64,000 bases of DNA from Phytophthora quininea (GCA_011947345.1 JAAVTG010000369.1:29256-93255); one strand, 5' to 3'; shown: positions 44,909 to 55,821, counted from the stretch's first letter. Made by a program: numbers and translations. The notes: generated by a model not told the origin, from the sequence alone.

Positions 44909-46600
44909 CAGACAACGACACAAAAGCCGGGGTACACAAAACCCGGGGCTTAAACAGAAAACCAATACAAAATTTTAGCCAATCAAAATTGCATTATATA
45001 TTTTCTTTTGCCAATAAAAACGTAAAATTTGGTTGGTGCTGCTATAAAACAAAGGCTGACCCCTGCATTCCGAGACGCACCATTTCAAGACGCGCAATGA
45101 AGCGCAAGCAGCAAGGGTACACAGTGAAGGAGAAACTGGAGGCGCTCGACCTCATCGAGGCGGTGGGGTTGTCGGAGGCCGTCGCCGAGCTGGGCTACCC
45201 ACACGGCACAGTGGACGGCTGGTGGCGGTCTCGCGACAGGCTTCGTTCCTTCACCGGGAACAAGCTATCCAAGACGACGAAAGGGCAGGGGCGCAAGGAG
45301 AGCTTTCCCTTCACCCCTGCTCTGGTGACTTTTATGAAAGACACGCGTCGAGATGAAGAGGTAAGCACAGCACATTTATTGAGTATTGATATTTATACTA
45401 ACTAACTTCCTATTAGTGGCTCACCACCTCTATCATGATAGGTTTTATAGAAGCCAACTACTGCCTCTGGCTAGAAAGCTACGCAGAGGGCAAGACATCG
45501 CCCGCGAGTTGTCGCCGTGCGCTTGAAAGACTCCTCCAACGAACCGCAGACAGGTATTTTTGTATTTCAGTACATCTTAGAATATTAATGCTAATTTGTT
45601 GCGTGAAATATTAATTTGTATTGATTTTAGATATGGGTTCTCAACTCAAAAGCCCAGGAAACAAAATTGCCTAGTGCTGATCTTTTGGAGATCAAGGCTA
45701 ACTTTGCAATAGAGTTTTGGTCTACCTACAGCTCCTATTCCCCTGCCGAAATCTACAACGTCGACGAAACGGCGATAAACTTCGACATGCCGCCCGCGCG
45801 AATCTGGGGCGTGAAGGGAAGGAATGGGTCCGCCAAAGTCAAAGACTTGACGAAGCACTCAGGCCGCATGACAGCTGTGCTTACGATTAGAGCAGACGGT
45901 ACGTTTTTATTTCTTATTTATTTATGTTATAGTTTACTTATTTTCTCTCTTCATTGTTTTAGGAAAAAACTTCCAATTCTTTTCATTTTACGCGGCAAGT
46001 TGGGCGGAAGCATCGAGGCTAAAGAACTGAAGACCCTTCCAAAAGGCCATTTTTACACGGTTCAAGAAGCAGGCTGGATGGACGCTGTGGGTTGGCAGTT
46101 TTATGTTAAAAATTTGCTAAAATATGAAATCGACAGCCCAGCGCTGCTCCTTGTCGACAACTTCGACAGTCATGTGTCGGAGCAAGGAGTGCGCGTTGTG
46201 GCCGAGGAAGCCTGTGCCACCGTGGTCCCTTTGCCCCCAAAAGCACCTCAGTGTGCCAGCCATTAGACGTGGGGTCATGGGACCACTTAAATCACGAATT
46301 CGTGGCTGCTACACACCTAAAAGGGCCTTCCAGCGCCTAAAAACGTCTAAAAGCTATAAAAGCTACGATTAAGGCGTGGGAAGAGTTTTCACCAGATCTA
46401 GTTATTCGTAGCTTCGAAACAGCAATTCCTAGGTATGAGTCATTTATAGTTTAACTCGCCTTATAAAATTCCGGTTTTTGCACAATTTAGGGTAAATATT
46501 ATCCAATCAAACACCAGCTCTGTTAGCTTCCGAGTTTTTGTGTCCATAATTTTTGTATGAGAACCTAGACTGATTTACCCGGCTTTTGTGTCGTTGTCTG
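44909..46600 (+). mobile_element. pogo-like transposon, copy 4, intron-containing
   Basis: CAGACAACGACACAAAAGCC(GGG) begins at 44909 and is found inverted ending at 46600 (23 bp perfect), with TA outside both ends (44907-44908 and 46601-46602). 1692 bp, one plus-strand transposase interrupted by three likely introns. It lies between CRN fragments. Confidence 0.85.
45097..46430 (+). CDS. pogo-type DDE transposase with introns
   Basis: ATG at 45097 (MKRKQQGYTVKEKLEALDLIE: psq-type HTH). Three GT-AG introns are suggested: about 45361-45418 (CTAAC before the acceptor), 45552-45630 and 45899-45961; each removes stop codons and joins homologous blocks. DDE motifs: YNVDETAINFD (about 45760), LLLVDNFDSHV (about 46140) and SVCQPLDVG (about 46250, in a shifted frame). 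Frame slips sit at short A runs (45661 area, 45963 area) and near 46240. The 3' end is not clearly defined; the readable homology ends near 46430. Intron number is unusual for a DNA transposon. Confidence 0.7.
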
Positions 46601-46665
46601 TAGACCCCTTGCTGGTTGATGGATCGACCTTGCCGCCGAGATGAGAGCACACAACGACAGAAACA

Positions 46666-48529
46666 ATGGACCAAGCAGAAGATATGGACGTTGACAAAGG
46701 TGACGCGGTGCCCCATGGAAGCGCCGAATTATGCGCCAAAGTTTTACGTGCGCCAGTTCTATTGAGTATACTACGCGAAGATTCTCAACCTGCTGCATCT
46801 GGAGTACCATCAGACCAAAGCCGTAAAAGCGGTGACGGTCACGGGGACCCCAGGGATCGGCAAGTCTATCTTCTTTGCCTACTTTCTGACACGCTACGAG
46901 CTCGAGAACAAAAACACCGATTATCACAGCCTCCTTTGACATGGATTCCGTCATGGCGAAGGTCGTTGTGTGGAAAGAAGGTCAAGCGGTAAAGAAAGCG
47001 GAAGACGAACAGTACGAGATGGATGCTCTCGCCAGCAACACCAAACGAGAAGTCGAGGATACAGTGGCGAAGGAAGTCGAGAGCGGCATAAAGGTTACAG
47101 CCCAGGACAAATTGCTGTACTTGTACGATGGACCACCCAGGACTTGCCCTGCAAGCTACCAAATGGTCTGCTTCACGAGCCCAAACGAGTGGTTAGCCAA
47201 AACTAAGAAATGCCCCGATGTATACCCAACGCTGTTCATGCCCCTGAGCAAACTCGAAGAGCTCCAAACTGCTTCTGATGCTTTAAAATTCGAGCGAAAT
47301 GACGGCCATAAAATCTCAGAAGGGGCTGCGGACGAAATCAACAGGCGCTTCAAAATATTTGGCGGTGTTGTTCGAGAATGTCTAGCAAGGGATCCAGCCA
47401 TCGCCAGTACCCGACACAACTTGCTTAAAAGCACGATCGCGAAGTTTAGAGATGTGAAGTATTTGCAGAGTGTTCTCAAGAGGAAGGACGTCGAAGGTGC
47501 TTGCCATAGCATTTGCCACTACGTACCAAGTGCATCGTAGAGAATCTACACGATTGCGGAGCCAACGGTGGGTGCGCAAACACTGCTTCTCCATCGGCTG
47601 TGCGACCTTAAAGCTGACAAAAGAAATGCGCTGATTGATTGCCTCCGCGAGTCCTCGGCTGCGGCTTCGTTTCGTGGTTTAATATTTGAACTTGGTGTTC
47701 ACGATAAGCTTCACGGTGGATGTACTTTGGAAGCGCGACGGCTGGATAAAAACCCAGGACGAAGCCGGAATCATTCCATTGCGAACAATCGACTCCAGCT
47801 AACGGCGGTGATGTATTCTGCTGCTCCCGTGACGATTTCACTGAGGTGGAACTGGGGAATGATCCATACCACGTTCCAATCGCTAAATACTTTGATCGAC
47901 TCGTTCTACCACCCGAAGTTGAACAGCACGTTAAACGTGAATGGCGCAGTCCCCTTGTGACTGTTTCAAATAACAGTGGCCCAGTCTCACCCCGTGAATG
48001 GAGCAAAGAGATTAAAATGAGTTGATTAACAATCGTGAATGGAGCAAACTGTTGGAAATGTTGACTCAGCTGGGTTTACTAGAAATGACTACGATAGACC
48101 CCACTAAGGTTGCGTTAATCTTCGTGGTGCCGCCGATGAATGCCGGGACTTTTCGTCGTCAAAAGATCGACATGGATATAGCAAACGACGGTGGTGTCGT
48201 ACGCAAAATGAAAGCGGTTGCAGAAGAGAGAGAGAGAAGCTCTGAACAAATCGTTAACTGATACGATCGGCGATCTTCGGGAGCGCTTGGAACTGGAGAA
48301 GCATGTCGACCCGTTCGAACGCTCCATGATCGCAGACAAACTGTCCCATCGAACTCTGAAGAGGCTGATGAACAACCACGACAAGGCTTATTGCTTGCCT
48401 AAGTTGAAAAGTACTCTCGGTTCCATCCCACAGTACGTGTGTGTGTGGGGGGTCGAATTAGACGACGATTTTTGTTGGAAATTGACGAAGAGTCATAGCA
48501 ACACCGTCATGCCAGTACTAGCGCTGTGA
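46666..48529 (+). pseudogene. Crinkler-like NTPase effector gene remnant
   Basis: CRN proteins are modular host-translocated effectors of oomycetes. No LxLFLAK-type N-terminus is visible. Readable blocks: a lead-in ending in KFYVRQFY with an in-frame TGA (about 46765); VTVTGTPGIGKSIFFAYFL, a P-loop (Walker A, about 46825); ITASFDMDSVMAKVVVWK (about 46940); YLYDGPP...YQMVCFTSPNEW (about 47125-47200); FKIFGGVVRECLARDP; a further frame 47568-47960 (FRGLIFELGVHDKLHGG); and 48022-48529, ending IPQYVCVWG. At least four frame changes and two nonsense codons. The P-loop is intact. Unlikely functional as read. Confidence 0.65.
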
Positions 48530-49151
48530 ACTTTGTGTTCGAACTAGAATTGCTCGATCGTGATCCAGTTTGTGAATGAAGCATCTAAACGCGAGATGCC
48601 ACGACTTCACAAGCACCGCAAGTTCCTTGGAGTTCAGGTCTCCAGTCGCAAACTTATCTCGGGCTGTGGTGAACGGCTCCAACAGGATAAGTGCTACTTG
48701 CTACAGTATTTCTGTCACAACCAAAGAAATTGCGCCGCTGATAACTCTCAGCGCATTTTTGCTGGTCCTGATAGTTTCTCGCGATCTGTTGGAAGAAAAG
48801 AATACGATCGTTTGCGCTTTTATCATACCGTTTTGATTAGTACACGATCAACTTCCAATCGCTAGCCAAAACATATTTCAGCTGGTTGCCGTTATACAAC
48901 TTCTTGATCGCCGGGTAACATCTCTCGGAGACCCCCATGAGCGCGTAAGTGCTGAAGAAAAATTCACTAAACACTTGCTGCCTGGTTTGTATGTTGATTT
49001 TAAGACACCGGTCCCGCGAGCTTGCACGGTGCAGCTGCATTCTCACTCAACGTCTTCTAGTCCACCACAGCAGCTGAGCCTATCGAGTTTTGACTTAGCA
49101 CTGTCAGTCAGTCAAGTCAGATCGGTTAAACCGACGGCATTATTGTTTTAA
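48530..49151. other. No recognisable gene
   Basis: Short open stretches only. A plus-strand frame around 48860-49150 reads protein-like (QLVAVIQLLDRRVTSLGDPHERVSAEEKF) and could be another effector or transposase fragment, but I cannot name it. Confidence 0.3.
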
Positions 49152-50042
49152 GTGCGGAGAAAAATCGAGGAAGACCGAGACTTGAGCGTTAATCGTCTTC
49201 CCCACAATACAGTTTTCGTACTTGCCACAACGGTGACCAAGCCCACGCGGATGACCACAAGCATTAGTGGCGACGTGACCCCATTCTTCGACACGATCCT
49301 TTATCAATTTGGCGTGCACTCGAAGCTCAACGATGGATGCACTTTCACTGTAAAGTCACTTGACGGCGATGTCTCCAAGCAGTTCACGTGCGAACGGTCG
49401 ATCTCATCAAAGCCTGGTGACGCCTCCTGCTACTTTGACAGCGATTTCAGTCCCGAGGTGCTGAAGCAGAGCGGCCCCATTCACGTACCGAGTCACGATA
49501 ACATGACGAACGACCAGCTTTACTACCCGAAGCCAAACACTAGACCGACTAGGAATTATGCAGGTCCCTTGTGGCTGTTCCAGATACCAAGGAAGCAATC
49601 GCATCCTGTAGACGGAGAGAGCTTGGCGAAGACGCTGGCTCAGTTGGGGTTGCTGGAACGGGTCAAGGACGACCCGACGTGCGCGGCGTTGATTTTCGTG
49701 GTCCCATAGGAGAATGTGGACGGCTTTAGTCGCCAAGAGATCACGTTGGAGATTTCGGGCGATGTGGATGACATTGGCGAAATGAGCGGGATTATTTGTA
49801 TGGAGGGGAGACGAGAGGCACTGAAGAGAGAGGGTATCCCCACGATTGGTGATGCCCGGAAGCGTTTGGCGGCGGAGAAGGATTCGGTTTGGTCGATGAT
49901 GGTTGCAGACAGACTCTCACTGCGAACGCTCCATAAACACGACGAGAAGAAGGGATGGTCTAAGCTGAAGAAGACGTTGGACGCCATTCCGCAGTTCGTG
50001 TGGGGAGCGAAATTGGGTCCCAACTACACGACAAGCTGCTGA
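49152..50042 (+). pseudogene. Crinkler-type C-terminal region with nonsense codon
   Basis: One plus-strand frame open from 49152 to 50042 except for a TAG at 49707-49709; homology to the other CRN remnants continues in the same frame on both sides (TCAALIFVVP before, ENVDGFSRQEI after), so this is a point nonsense mutation rather than an indel. Blocks: FGVHSKLNDGCTF, DASCYFDSDFSPEVL, PLWLFQIPRKQ, ESLAKTLAQLGLL, KKTLDAIPQFVWG. No P-loop or N-terminal translocation region is present, so it is also 5'-truncated. 49336-49655 is arm B of the inverted repeat with 44532-44853. Confidence 0.6.
49336..49655 (+). repeat. Inverted-repeat arm B (CRN C-terminal fragment)
   Basis: Near-identical reverse complement of 44532-44853, about 4.5 kb away; two bases shorter because of one fewer GA unit. 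Confidence 0.85.
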
Positions 50043-50348
50043 AGTTGATGCCGATCAAGATAGCCATCGAATCGGGATCAACTTTGGTTTGAAACTTGAC
50101 CGTGTCGATGGATATTGTTGGTAAAGGCCAAGAAAGACTATCATTTCAATCTACGACTTGGTTGCGCAAAAGATATTGGAAATGAACTTTTATGCAGCGG
50201 ATATGATACAAGTTCTTCAACATCTCGACATGCAAGGCATTTCTGGCCACCTCTGTCCTACAAGCTCTGCCCATGTCCGACCAAAAACTAATCACCGGCA
50301 GAACCGACACTCATTCTGCGTCGCCAGGTTTTTCGTGCTGGTGGTGAC

Positions 50349-50362
50349 TCACTTTCCAATTC
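50349..50362 (+). promoter_or_regulatory. Oomycete INR+FPR-like core promoter
   Basis: TCACTTTCCAATTC resembles the oomycete initiator (TCAYTYY) followed by the flanking promoter region (CAWTT...). It lies 55 bp before the first ATG of the questin-oxidase-like gene. Confidence 0.45.
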
Positions 50363-50416
50363 GCTTGGCAGTAACCACATCTCATCCACCCACCAAACTA
50401 AGTTTCAATTCCGGCG

Positions 50417-51689
50417 ATGACTGTCGGTTCTGTCTCCGATCTCTCCAAGCCACTTCAAGCTACCCGACGACCACGTCCGCGAGGTCTTGACGAACGACTA
50501 CTCGACTCTTCGCTTCCGTATCGAGTACGGCGCCTTCTATTCCAACCACCTTCTCCACGCGGTGGTTGCTCTGCATGAGTTGGGCGCCGACAAACAGAAG
50601 ATCGCCGAGTATGCTGCTCACTACACCAAGAAGCTCGTGGAGGAGAACTCTGACCATGAAGACTTCGTGGAGCTGAGCGAGTCGAGCAAACTTCTGACGG
50701 ATGAAGAAGCTCACGATCTTGTAGGTAAACGACGGGACTATGATGCTCTGTTGGCCTACTACGCCCACGACATCAAAACGTTGGGCGTCGACGGTGCAGT
50801 GAGCAAGCACCTGCCGCACTTGTACAATGGTCTTGCCGGTGCTTTGCTGCACGGTTTGATCCAGCTGGGATACGCTTACCACATCGGCGGGAATCGGCTT
50901 GTAGCGGAAGGACTCGCCTACCAACACCACTGCTACTTGTCGTTTGAAGAACCACCGATGCAGCCAAGCGAGAAACCGCTACGCAAACTCACGCGGTCCG
51001 AGGCCTTTCAAGTCGTGGACCAAGTGACGAGCAGCGAGTTCTTTTTGTCCGAGCAGGATCGGCTAATGTCGACGTCGCCAATTAAGGACTTGGACATCGG
51101 TTGGATTCAGCGTGGAGTGAACGCTTTCTCGGGCCACCCGGAACGAGGCAGCCCGACCGCTTTCAAGCTCATCTGGGAGAAGATCAACGAGTTCGACTTC
51201 TCCAACTTTACCGGCAGTCATGCACTCGATCTGATCATGTGGCTCTATGTGATGGTCAAACACAACGACTTCACGGTTCTCCATGCCGTCACGTCGGCTT
51301 GGTCGCTCCAGCAAATTGAGCACTTGCTGTCAGCAACTGACCGCCCCAAAGCCTGGCGAGTGTGGCTGCACGTGTGTCTTTCAGCAGTAGTCACTGCTCG
51401 AGTGCGGGACTACCACGAAAAGGACCTCTGTGAACCGACCTCCACTCTCGAGGAACGTTTGGCAGCTCTGCCTTCGTGGTCGGAGCTTCGAGAGAAGGCG
51501 CTCGCCCTCCCAGGATTCCCCGACGAACACGTCTACAAAGTGGTGCAAGTTGCTGACAACCATGCCCAAGCAAACTATGACGAAAAGGACCGCGTGCTGT
51601 CTAAGATGGAGCGTGAATTTGTAGCGCGGACTGCTGCTGTCAAAGTGACTGATGAACCTTTCAAGCCGTACGTCGAGCAGCCCAAGTAA
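50417..51689 (+). CDS. Questin-oxidase-like protein (DUF4243 family)
   Basis: Family: fungal and oomycete proteins related to the questin oxidase/AflY ring-cleaving Baeyer-Villiger-type enzymes; substrate unknown here. The long frame is open from 50423 to TAA 51687-51689 but has no early ATG; the ATG at 50417 (MTVGSVSDLSKP) is one frame off and would join near 50450-50465 if one base is extra or two are missing. Diagnostic blocks: EYGAFYSNHLLHAVVALHELGA (about 50525), HLPHLYNGLAGALLHGLIQLGYAYHIGG (about 50810), TGSHALDLIMWLYVM (about 51215), and DNHAQANYDEKD near the C-terminus. His residues in these blocks are the likely cofactor or substrate ligands. About 420 residues, normal length. Confidence 0.75.
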
Positions 51690-51815
51690 AGCCTTAAGAG
51701 TAAGGTGGTAGTTGTCGATGGAGTTAAGAAACCAATGCAAGTAGCTACTACTAGCCGAACCTCTGCGCTACGGTTGCTCGCTTGGATGAAGCTTTGCTTA
51801 CAACGCTGTAGCCGT

Positions 51816-52589
51816 TTACTTACCTTTGTTGTTGTCGTTGGTCTTGTCGTCGCCCGAACCCGTGAAGGCGCTGGTCACATACCCCAGAGTCGACGTGACC
51901 ATTCCCTCCGCTCGCTTGATCAGGCCCGGCCCGTCGTCGTCGTCGTTGTTGCTCTTCTCGAGAGCCACCGTCTGCTTGGTCGATTCGGCTGCGTCCGACG
52001 ATTTCTGGACGATGTTTTCCGCCGCCTCGGATGCTGCTGCATGCGCCGCCGAAGCTTGCTCGGCAAACGCCTGTCGAGTCGCACTGATCTGATTCTGCAG
52101 TGCGTCAAAGCCGTTGAAAGTTGCTTCGCGCGTGGAGCTCACCAGCGATGAGATCGAGTCTTGCCACGACGACAGCGTACTGGAACTGCTCTGCTTTGCG
52201 GAGGCCGCTTTGTTGTTGATGGAGTCGCGCAGCTTCTCGTCGTAGGCCTGCGCAGATTTGCCCAGGTCGTCCAACGCCGAACCGGCCTGGTCGGTCGAGC
52301 TCTTGACAGAGTCCATGAACGAGTCCGACGCGCTGTTGGCGTCAGTTCGGAAACCCTCAGCCGACTTTTTCAACTGGTCGATCGACGCGTTTGCTCGATC
52401 CATCGCCGACTGGAAGAAGGACGTGGCCGTCTCTGAGTTCTTGTGCGAGTTGTCGTAGTCGGTGAACTTGTTCTTGAGCGAGTCGAGGTATCCGACGGCA
52501 CTATCGACACCCTGCTTGAGCTGTTCCTGCAGCTTGGAGCATTCCTCTTGGGCCTTGTCGGTGGTGGGCTTCGATGTCGAGTTGGCCAT
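51816..52589 (-). CDS. Ala/Ser-rich amphipathic helical protein (LEA/apolipoprotein-like)
   Basis: ATG at 52587-52589 (MANSTSKPTTDKAQEECSK), chosen because an INR-like element is about 45 bp upstream and codons before it lack an ATG. 257 residues, no signal peptide or membrane segment. Nearly the whole protein is heptad/11-mer-patterned amphipathic helix rich in Ala, Ser, Gln, Asp and Lys (SFFQSAMDRANASIDQLKKSAEGF, SALDDLGKSAQAYDEKLRDSI, AEQASAAHAAASEAAENIV), a composition seen in LEA proteins, apolipoproteins and lipid-droplet coat proteins. A short acidic DDDDGPG run precedes a hydrophobic helix (MVTSTLGYVTSAF) near the end. Exact family not identified. Confidence 0.7.
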   Translation of the reverse strand: MANSTSKPTTDKAQEECSKLQEQLKQGVDSAVGYLDSLKNKFTDYDNSHKNSETATSFFQSAMDRANASIDQLKKSAEGFRTDANSASDSFMDSVKSSTDQAGSALDDLGKSAQAYDEKLRDSINNKAASAKQSSSSTLSSWQDSISSLVSSTREATFNGFDALQNQISATRQAFAEQASAAHAAASEAAENIVQKSSDAAESTKQTVALEKSNNDDDDGPGLIKRAEGMVTSTLGYVTSAFTGSGDDKTNDNNKGK

Positions 52590-52632
52590 AACGTTGTGGT
52601 AGTGCTGTTTGCTGGTTGTGTGCTTGATGGCA

Positions 52633-52645
52633 AGATTGCAAATGA
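52633..52645 (-). promoter_or_regulatory. Oomycete INR+FPR-like core promoter
   Basis: On the minus strand GCTCATTTGCAATCTTG matches the INR (TCATT..) plus FPR (CAAT..) arrangement, 44 bp before the ATG of the LEA-like gene. Confidence 0.5.
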
Positions 52646-52817
52646 GCAGCAGCGGCAATGGCGATCGCGAGCATTAAAGCTGTCGGGCTTCGGCAGCCAT
52701 CGTAGTGGTTTCTTCAAAATGCGAAAATGGGATAAAGGATGCTGAGAAAGTATGCAAAAAAAATCGGAAAAAGTTATTTCGTCGTAGCGGTCAATGCTTC
52801 ATCAGTCAGGTCGCTAG

Positions 52818-53059
52818 ACCTTGGTCGATACCGTTCAACAAGAAGCACCAGAGACGATTGGCGATCTCCGTCAGCAGGAGGCGGAGCTTTTGAAGACAAT
52901 GGAGCAATTGAAGGAGGAAGAAGAAAAGCATCGTGAAGACCTCAATGGTAAGACTTGTCAAGGTCCAAATACGAACAACTTTTAGCTCGTTTGCAGTCTT
53001 ACTCAATGTTTATCCGTGGTTCTCCTGGCGGTCGTGGCGGTGGAAAGCAGGCCAGGTAG
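52818..53059 (+). CDS. Small coiled-coil protein, 3' exons only
   Basis: A plus-strand exon from an AG at 52816-52817 reads TLVDTVQQEAPETIGDLRQQEAELLKTMEQLKEE (coiled coil) to a GTAAGA donor at 52947. Joining to an AG at 52984-52985 gives a natural-looking C-terminus (LNARLQSYSMFIRGSPGG, then Gly/Arg-rich) with TAG at 53057-53059, but the implied intron of 39 nt is very short; the next AG (52995-52996) gives a different frame. The first exon was not found; the region 52700-52815 has only short candidates. Function unknown. Confidence 0.35.
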
Positions 53060-53560
53060 CAGTTGATTCCACACCCTTCAGCCGCCGGTTGATGATACGT
53101 GACGATGTCGGCCACACGTCCGGCGCGAGAAGAAACTGGCAGCTTCCAGCAACTTCCTCCGTCAAACGAAGCTCGGCGTCCGTGTGTAGAGCAGCATAGC
53201 TGCCTCTCCCTTCGTAGCGTTCTCGCCAGATACTCCACAAAATGTTGACACACATCGACGCCAGCGGCGCGCCATATTCGTAAAACTCGTGTGCAGGCAG
53301 GACTGACGCTTTGTATCCGTCAAGATGTCCAGGGTGCGAGCTTGTGTGGGAACCGCTCGGTGACGGATACTGCCAGCATGGAGCACCCTGTGAAAATCAG
53401 CTGCCGCCCCTTCGTTGCGGTCCACACAGAGCGGCACCAACTTGTTTCGGGATCATTACGGGACGTCCAAACCTCCACCAGAGCTGCACACTGCTACATC
53501 GCCGCATTGCCAGGACCCGAGCAAGCCGACGTGTTCCGCGTTCTCCTTGGGGCTAGAGAT
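53010..53560 (-). CDS. Coding-like region, function unknown
   Basis: Minus strand: an open piece LVEVWTSRNDPETSWCRSVWTATK...FPHKLAPW (53485-53320), then after a frame change near 53320 LDGYKASVLPAHEFYEYGAPLASMCVNILWSIWRERYEG... to a stop at 53010. The composition is protein-like and rich in Trp, but the plus strand is also open here (53291-53572), so the strand is not certain. No start codon or family recognised. Confidence 0.3.
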
Positions 53561-53763
53561 CCGTCGCCATGAGTGCGAGGACCCGAGGGAGCGGATGGTT
53601 CGCGGTGGACACGTTCACGATGGCGGCGATTACTGCGCCGAAATGATTGAACCAGTTGCATCTCGGTGGTCGATCTGAAGGCTGGTCACACCGATGGACA
53701 CAATTTTGAACCAAACCTTTCACTCGGTCAGTCGAAAAGCCAAACGAGTGACGAGAAGCACCA

Positions 53764-54387
53764 ATGAGCGAGGTCGCCGAGCTCCATCGAGTGATCGAGG
53801 AGACAACTAAACTACTGGCGGCCCAGCAAGCGGAGTTCGATGAGTTGTTGCAAGGAATGTTAGACCGTTCGGTGAAGTCGACGCAACTGGCGAAGGAGCG
53901 TACGGAATTGCTCAAGAAGAAGGCCGAGATCAAGCCCAAGCACCTCATCGTCCGGTACAGCGCCGATGAGATCGCAATGACGAACTACATGATTGCAAGC
54001 AGCGAACGCGAGGAGAGCCGTCAAGTATGGCAGGGATATCGAGACTGGGTCCTGAAGAAGCAAGCGGGGGAGCAGGAGGAGGAGAAGGAGAAACAAGAAG
54101 ACGAAGACTGCCGTCAAGATCTCAACGAGACACTGTGTCCGATTGCTGAATTGAGATTGAGACAGCTGATTAACGTTCAACACGAGCAGCTTTTAACCTC
54201 CCCAGCCTTCCTCGATGGAGTTCTCGTGGTGCTTTGTAGTGGTGGAAAATGGAAGTCCGGGTTTAGCAGGTCGAGTCGCACGAAACCCACCAAGCCAGCA
54301 GCCCCGTTTTGCAGCGGAATCTCGCGTGCAGCTGGTTTCGGACATGGCGACTCCTTTGAACGTTTACTTGGCGTCTGCAAGTGCTGA
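53764..54387 (+). CDS. Hypothetical coiled-coil protein
   Basis: ATG at 53764 in good context (ACCAATGAG). 207 codons to TGA. Residues 1-60 are coiled coil (HRVIEETTKLLAAQQAEFDELL), residues 60-105 a mixed segment with PKHLIVRYSADEIAMTNYMI and SREVW-like tryptophans, then an acidic Glu-rich run (EEEKEKQEDED) and a basic, low-complexity end that may be wrong if a frame slip occurs after about 54190. No domain recognised. Confidence 0.45.
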   Translation: MSEVAELHRVIEETTKLLAAQQAEFDELLQGMLDRSVKSTQLAKERTELLKKKAEIKPKHLIVRYSADEIAMTNYMIASSEREESRQVWQGYRDWVLKKQAGEQEEEKEKQEDEDCRQDLNETLCPIAELRLRQLINVQHEQLLTSPAFLDGVLVVLCSGGKWKSGFSRSSRTKPTKPAAPFCSGISRAAGFGHGDSFERLLGVCKC

Positions 54388-55770
54388 GTAGCGAACCCGA
54401 AGCGAGAGCTCGAACTCATGTCTCCCGTTCTGCGTTATGGGTGGTGCCGCGATGTACGTGAACATTTCCGCATTGTTGGACTCCCGACAGTAATCCTACC
54501 CTGTTGTTGGCCAAGACTTCCTCGTCGCCAAAACCAGTTGATCGTTTAGAATCCTCTAGTGGAGGTCTAAACCAAATAGCGTGGCATCAACGACACAAGC
54601 GAATACTACATGTCGTAGCTAGACCAAATGGATCACAGGGTCACACTCGCCATCTGAAGAATGGGAAGTATCGTTTTGTCGACGACCAAATTGCTTACGA
54701 TACGATGCACACCACGGCACCCCACGAATTGGCGAGGCATGTTTTGTCACAGCAGTTCACGGTTTAACGATTGCAGCTGAAGATAGCCACTTTGGAGATT
54801 GCGCTGAGCAAACGATTCTACTCCCCTCCTCAAGCTTCCCAACGATGGTCAGCTCTTCTGCTCTTCTGGCGGCGCGAATCCTCGCTGGAGCGAGGGCTAT
54901 GGCCATGATTTGGAGTCCAGCGATGGCTATGCTCTCGTCGGCTACATCGGACAACCACGCGCTCGAGTAAGCTCAACATTAGCGACACGACGGCAATTTG
55001 CTTGTACGTTGCTCGCACGGAGAAGCTATCCCAAGTGTTAATTTTAAAAATCTGCAGCATTGGGAAAGTTTTGTTCGGTGACTGTCGGACAAATTCTCAC
55101 GACAATCAAGCGTTTATACTTGCATGGGCTTCCATGATAGTCGAGAACAATCCACAAATTCAAGAGCGCAAGCAAATGTAATTATTGTTTTGATTCACAC
55201 TCTAAGTAACGATCAATCTCTAGGATAGTCTTCATTGCTGTAGACTGTGTTTCCTCGGGACCCGACGGAACTAATGGAGGAAGGATCTTAACTCATTTAC
55301 ACACAGCTTGTTAGTCTTAGGATAGGTTTCGGACTGAAGGCAAATGCTCGTCGATGCCTTTCTACCATCATTCTGCTAGGAACTTCTCGGACAACTGAAT
55401 GGGTTGAGCTTGTACGGAATGTTCAACAGAATACACATAGAGAGGAACTATATCAAGGCTTCAGCACCAAAAGCCAGGCCTTTTGGTCATTCACCCCACA
55501 ACGACGGAAACTATATTGTCTAGTCTAAAACGATATAGCTTCTATAGCCTGCAAATTACGAGAGAACTTCACGCGCGGATTTCCGCCGGTAGTTCTTTTT
55601 GAATAAATATTCGACAGAAAGCAACTTTCACGAGCTGTCCAAACAATTTACCAAATGCCACAGTAGAAGTATTCGCTCAGGAATTCAGTATCAACTTTGA
55701 TTGAATCGTAAACCGACATCGTAATCGAGATAAAAGCATAAGCACCGGAATCGCCAAGCCATCCGATTGC
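54388..55770. other. Intergenic, nothing recognised
   Basis: About 1.4 kb with no convincing reading frame on either strand, no repeats shared with the rest of the window, and moderate AT content rising toward the MIF promoter. Confidence 0.5.
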
Positions 55771-55772
55771 TT

Positions 55773-55789
55773 TCATTCCTCAATTTGCC
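55773..55789 (+). promoter_or_regulatory. INR+FPR core promoter of the MIF gene
   Basis: TCATTCCTCAATTTGCC: INR TCATTCC (55773-55779) directly followed by FPR CAATTTGCC (55781-55789), a close match to the combined oomycete core promoter; the ATG is 33 bp downstream of its end. Confidence 0.65.
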
Positions 55790-55821
55790 TTCTCAACAAC
55801 AGCGACCCAACACCAAGAAAC

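Noticed and set aside
53291..53572. Plus-strand frame of 93 codons
   Set aside because: Not firmly excluded, but the minus strand reads more protein-like over the same interval; no start context or homology.
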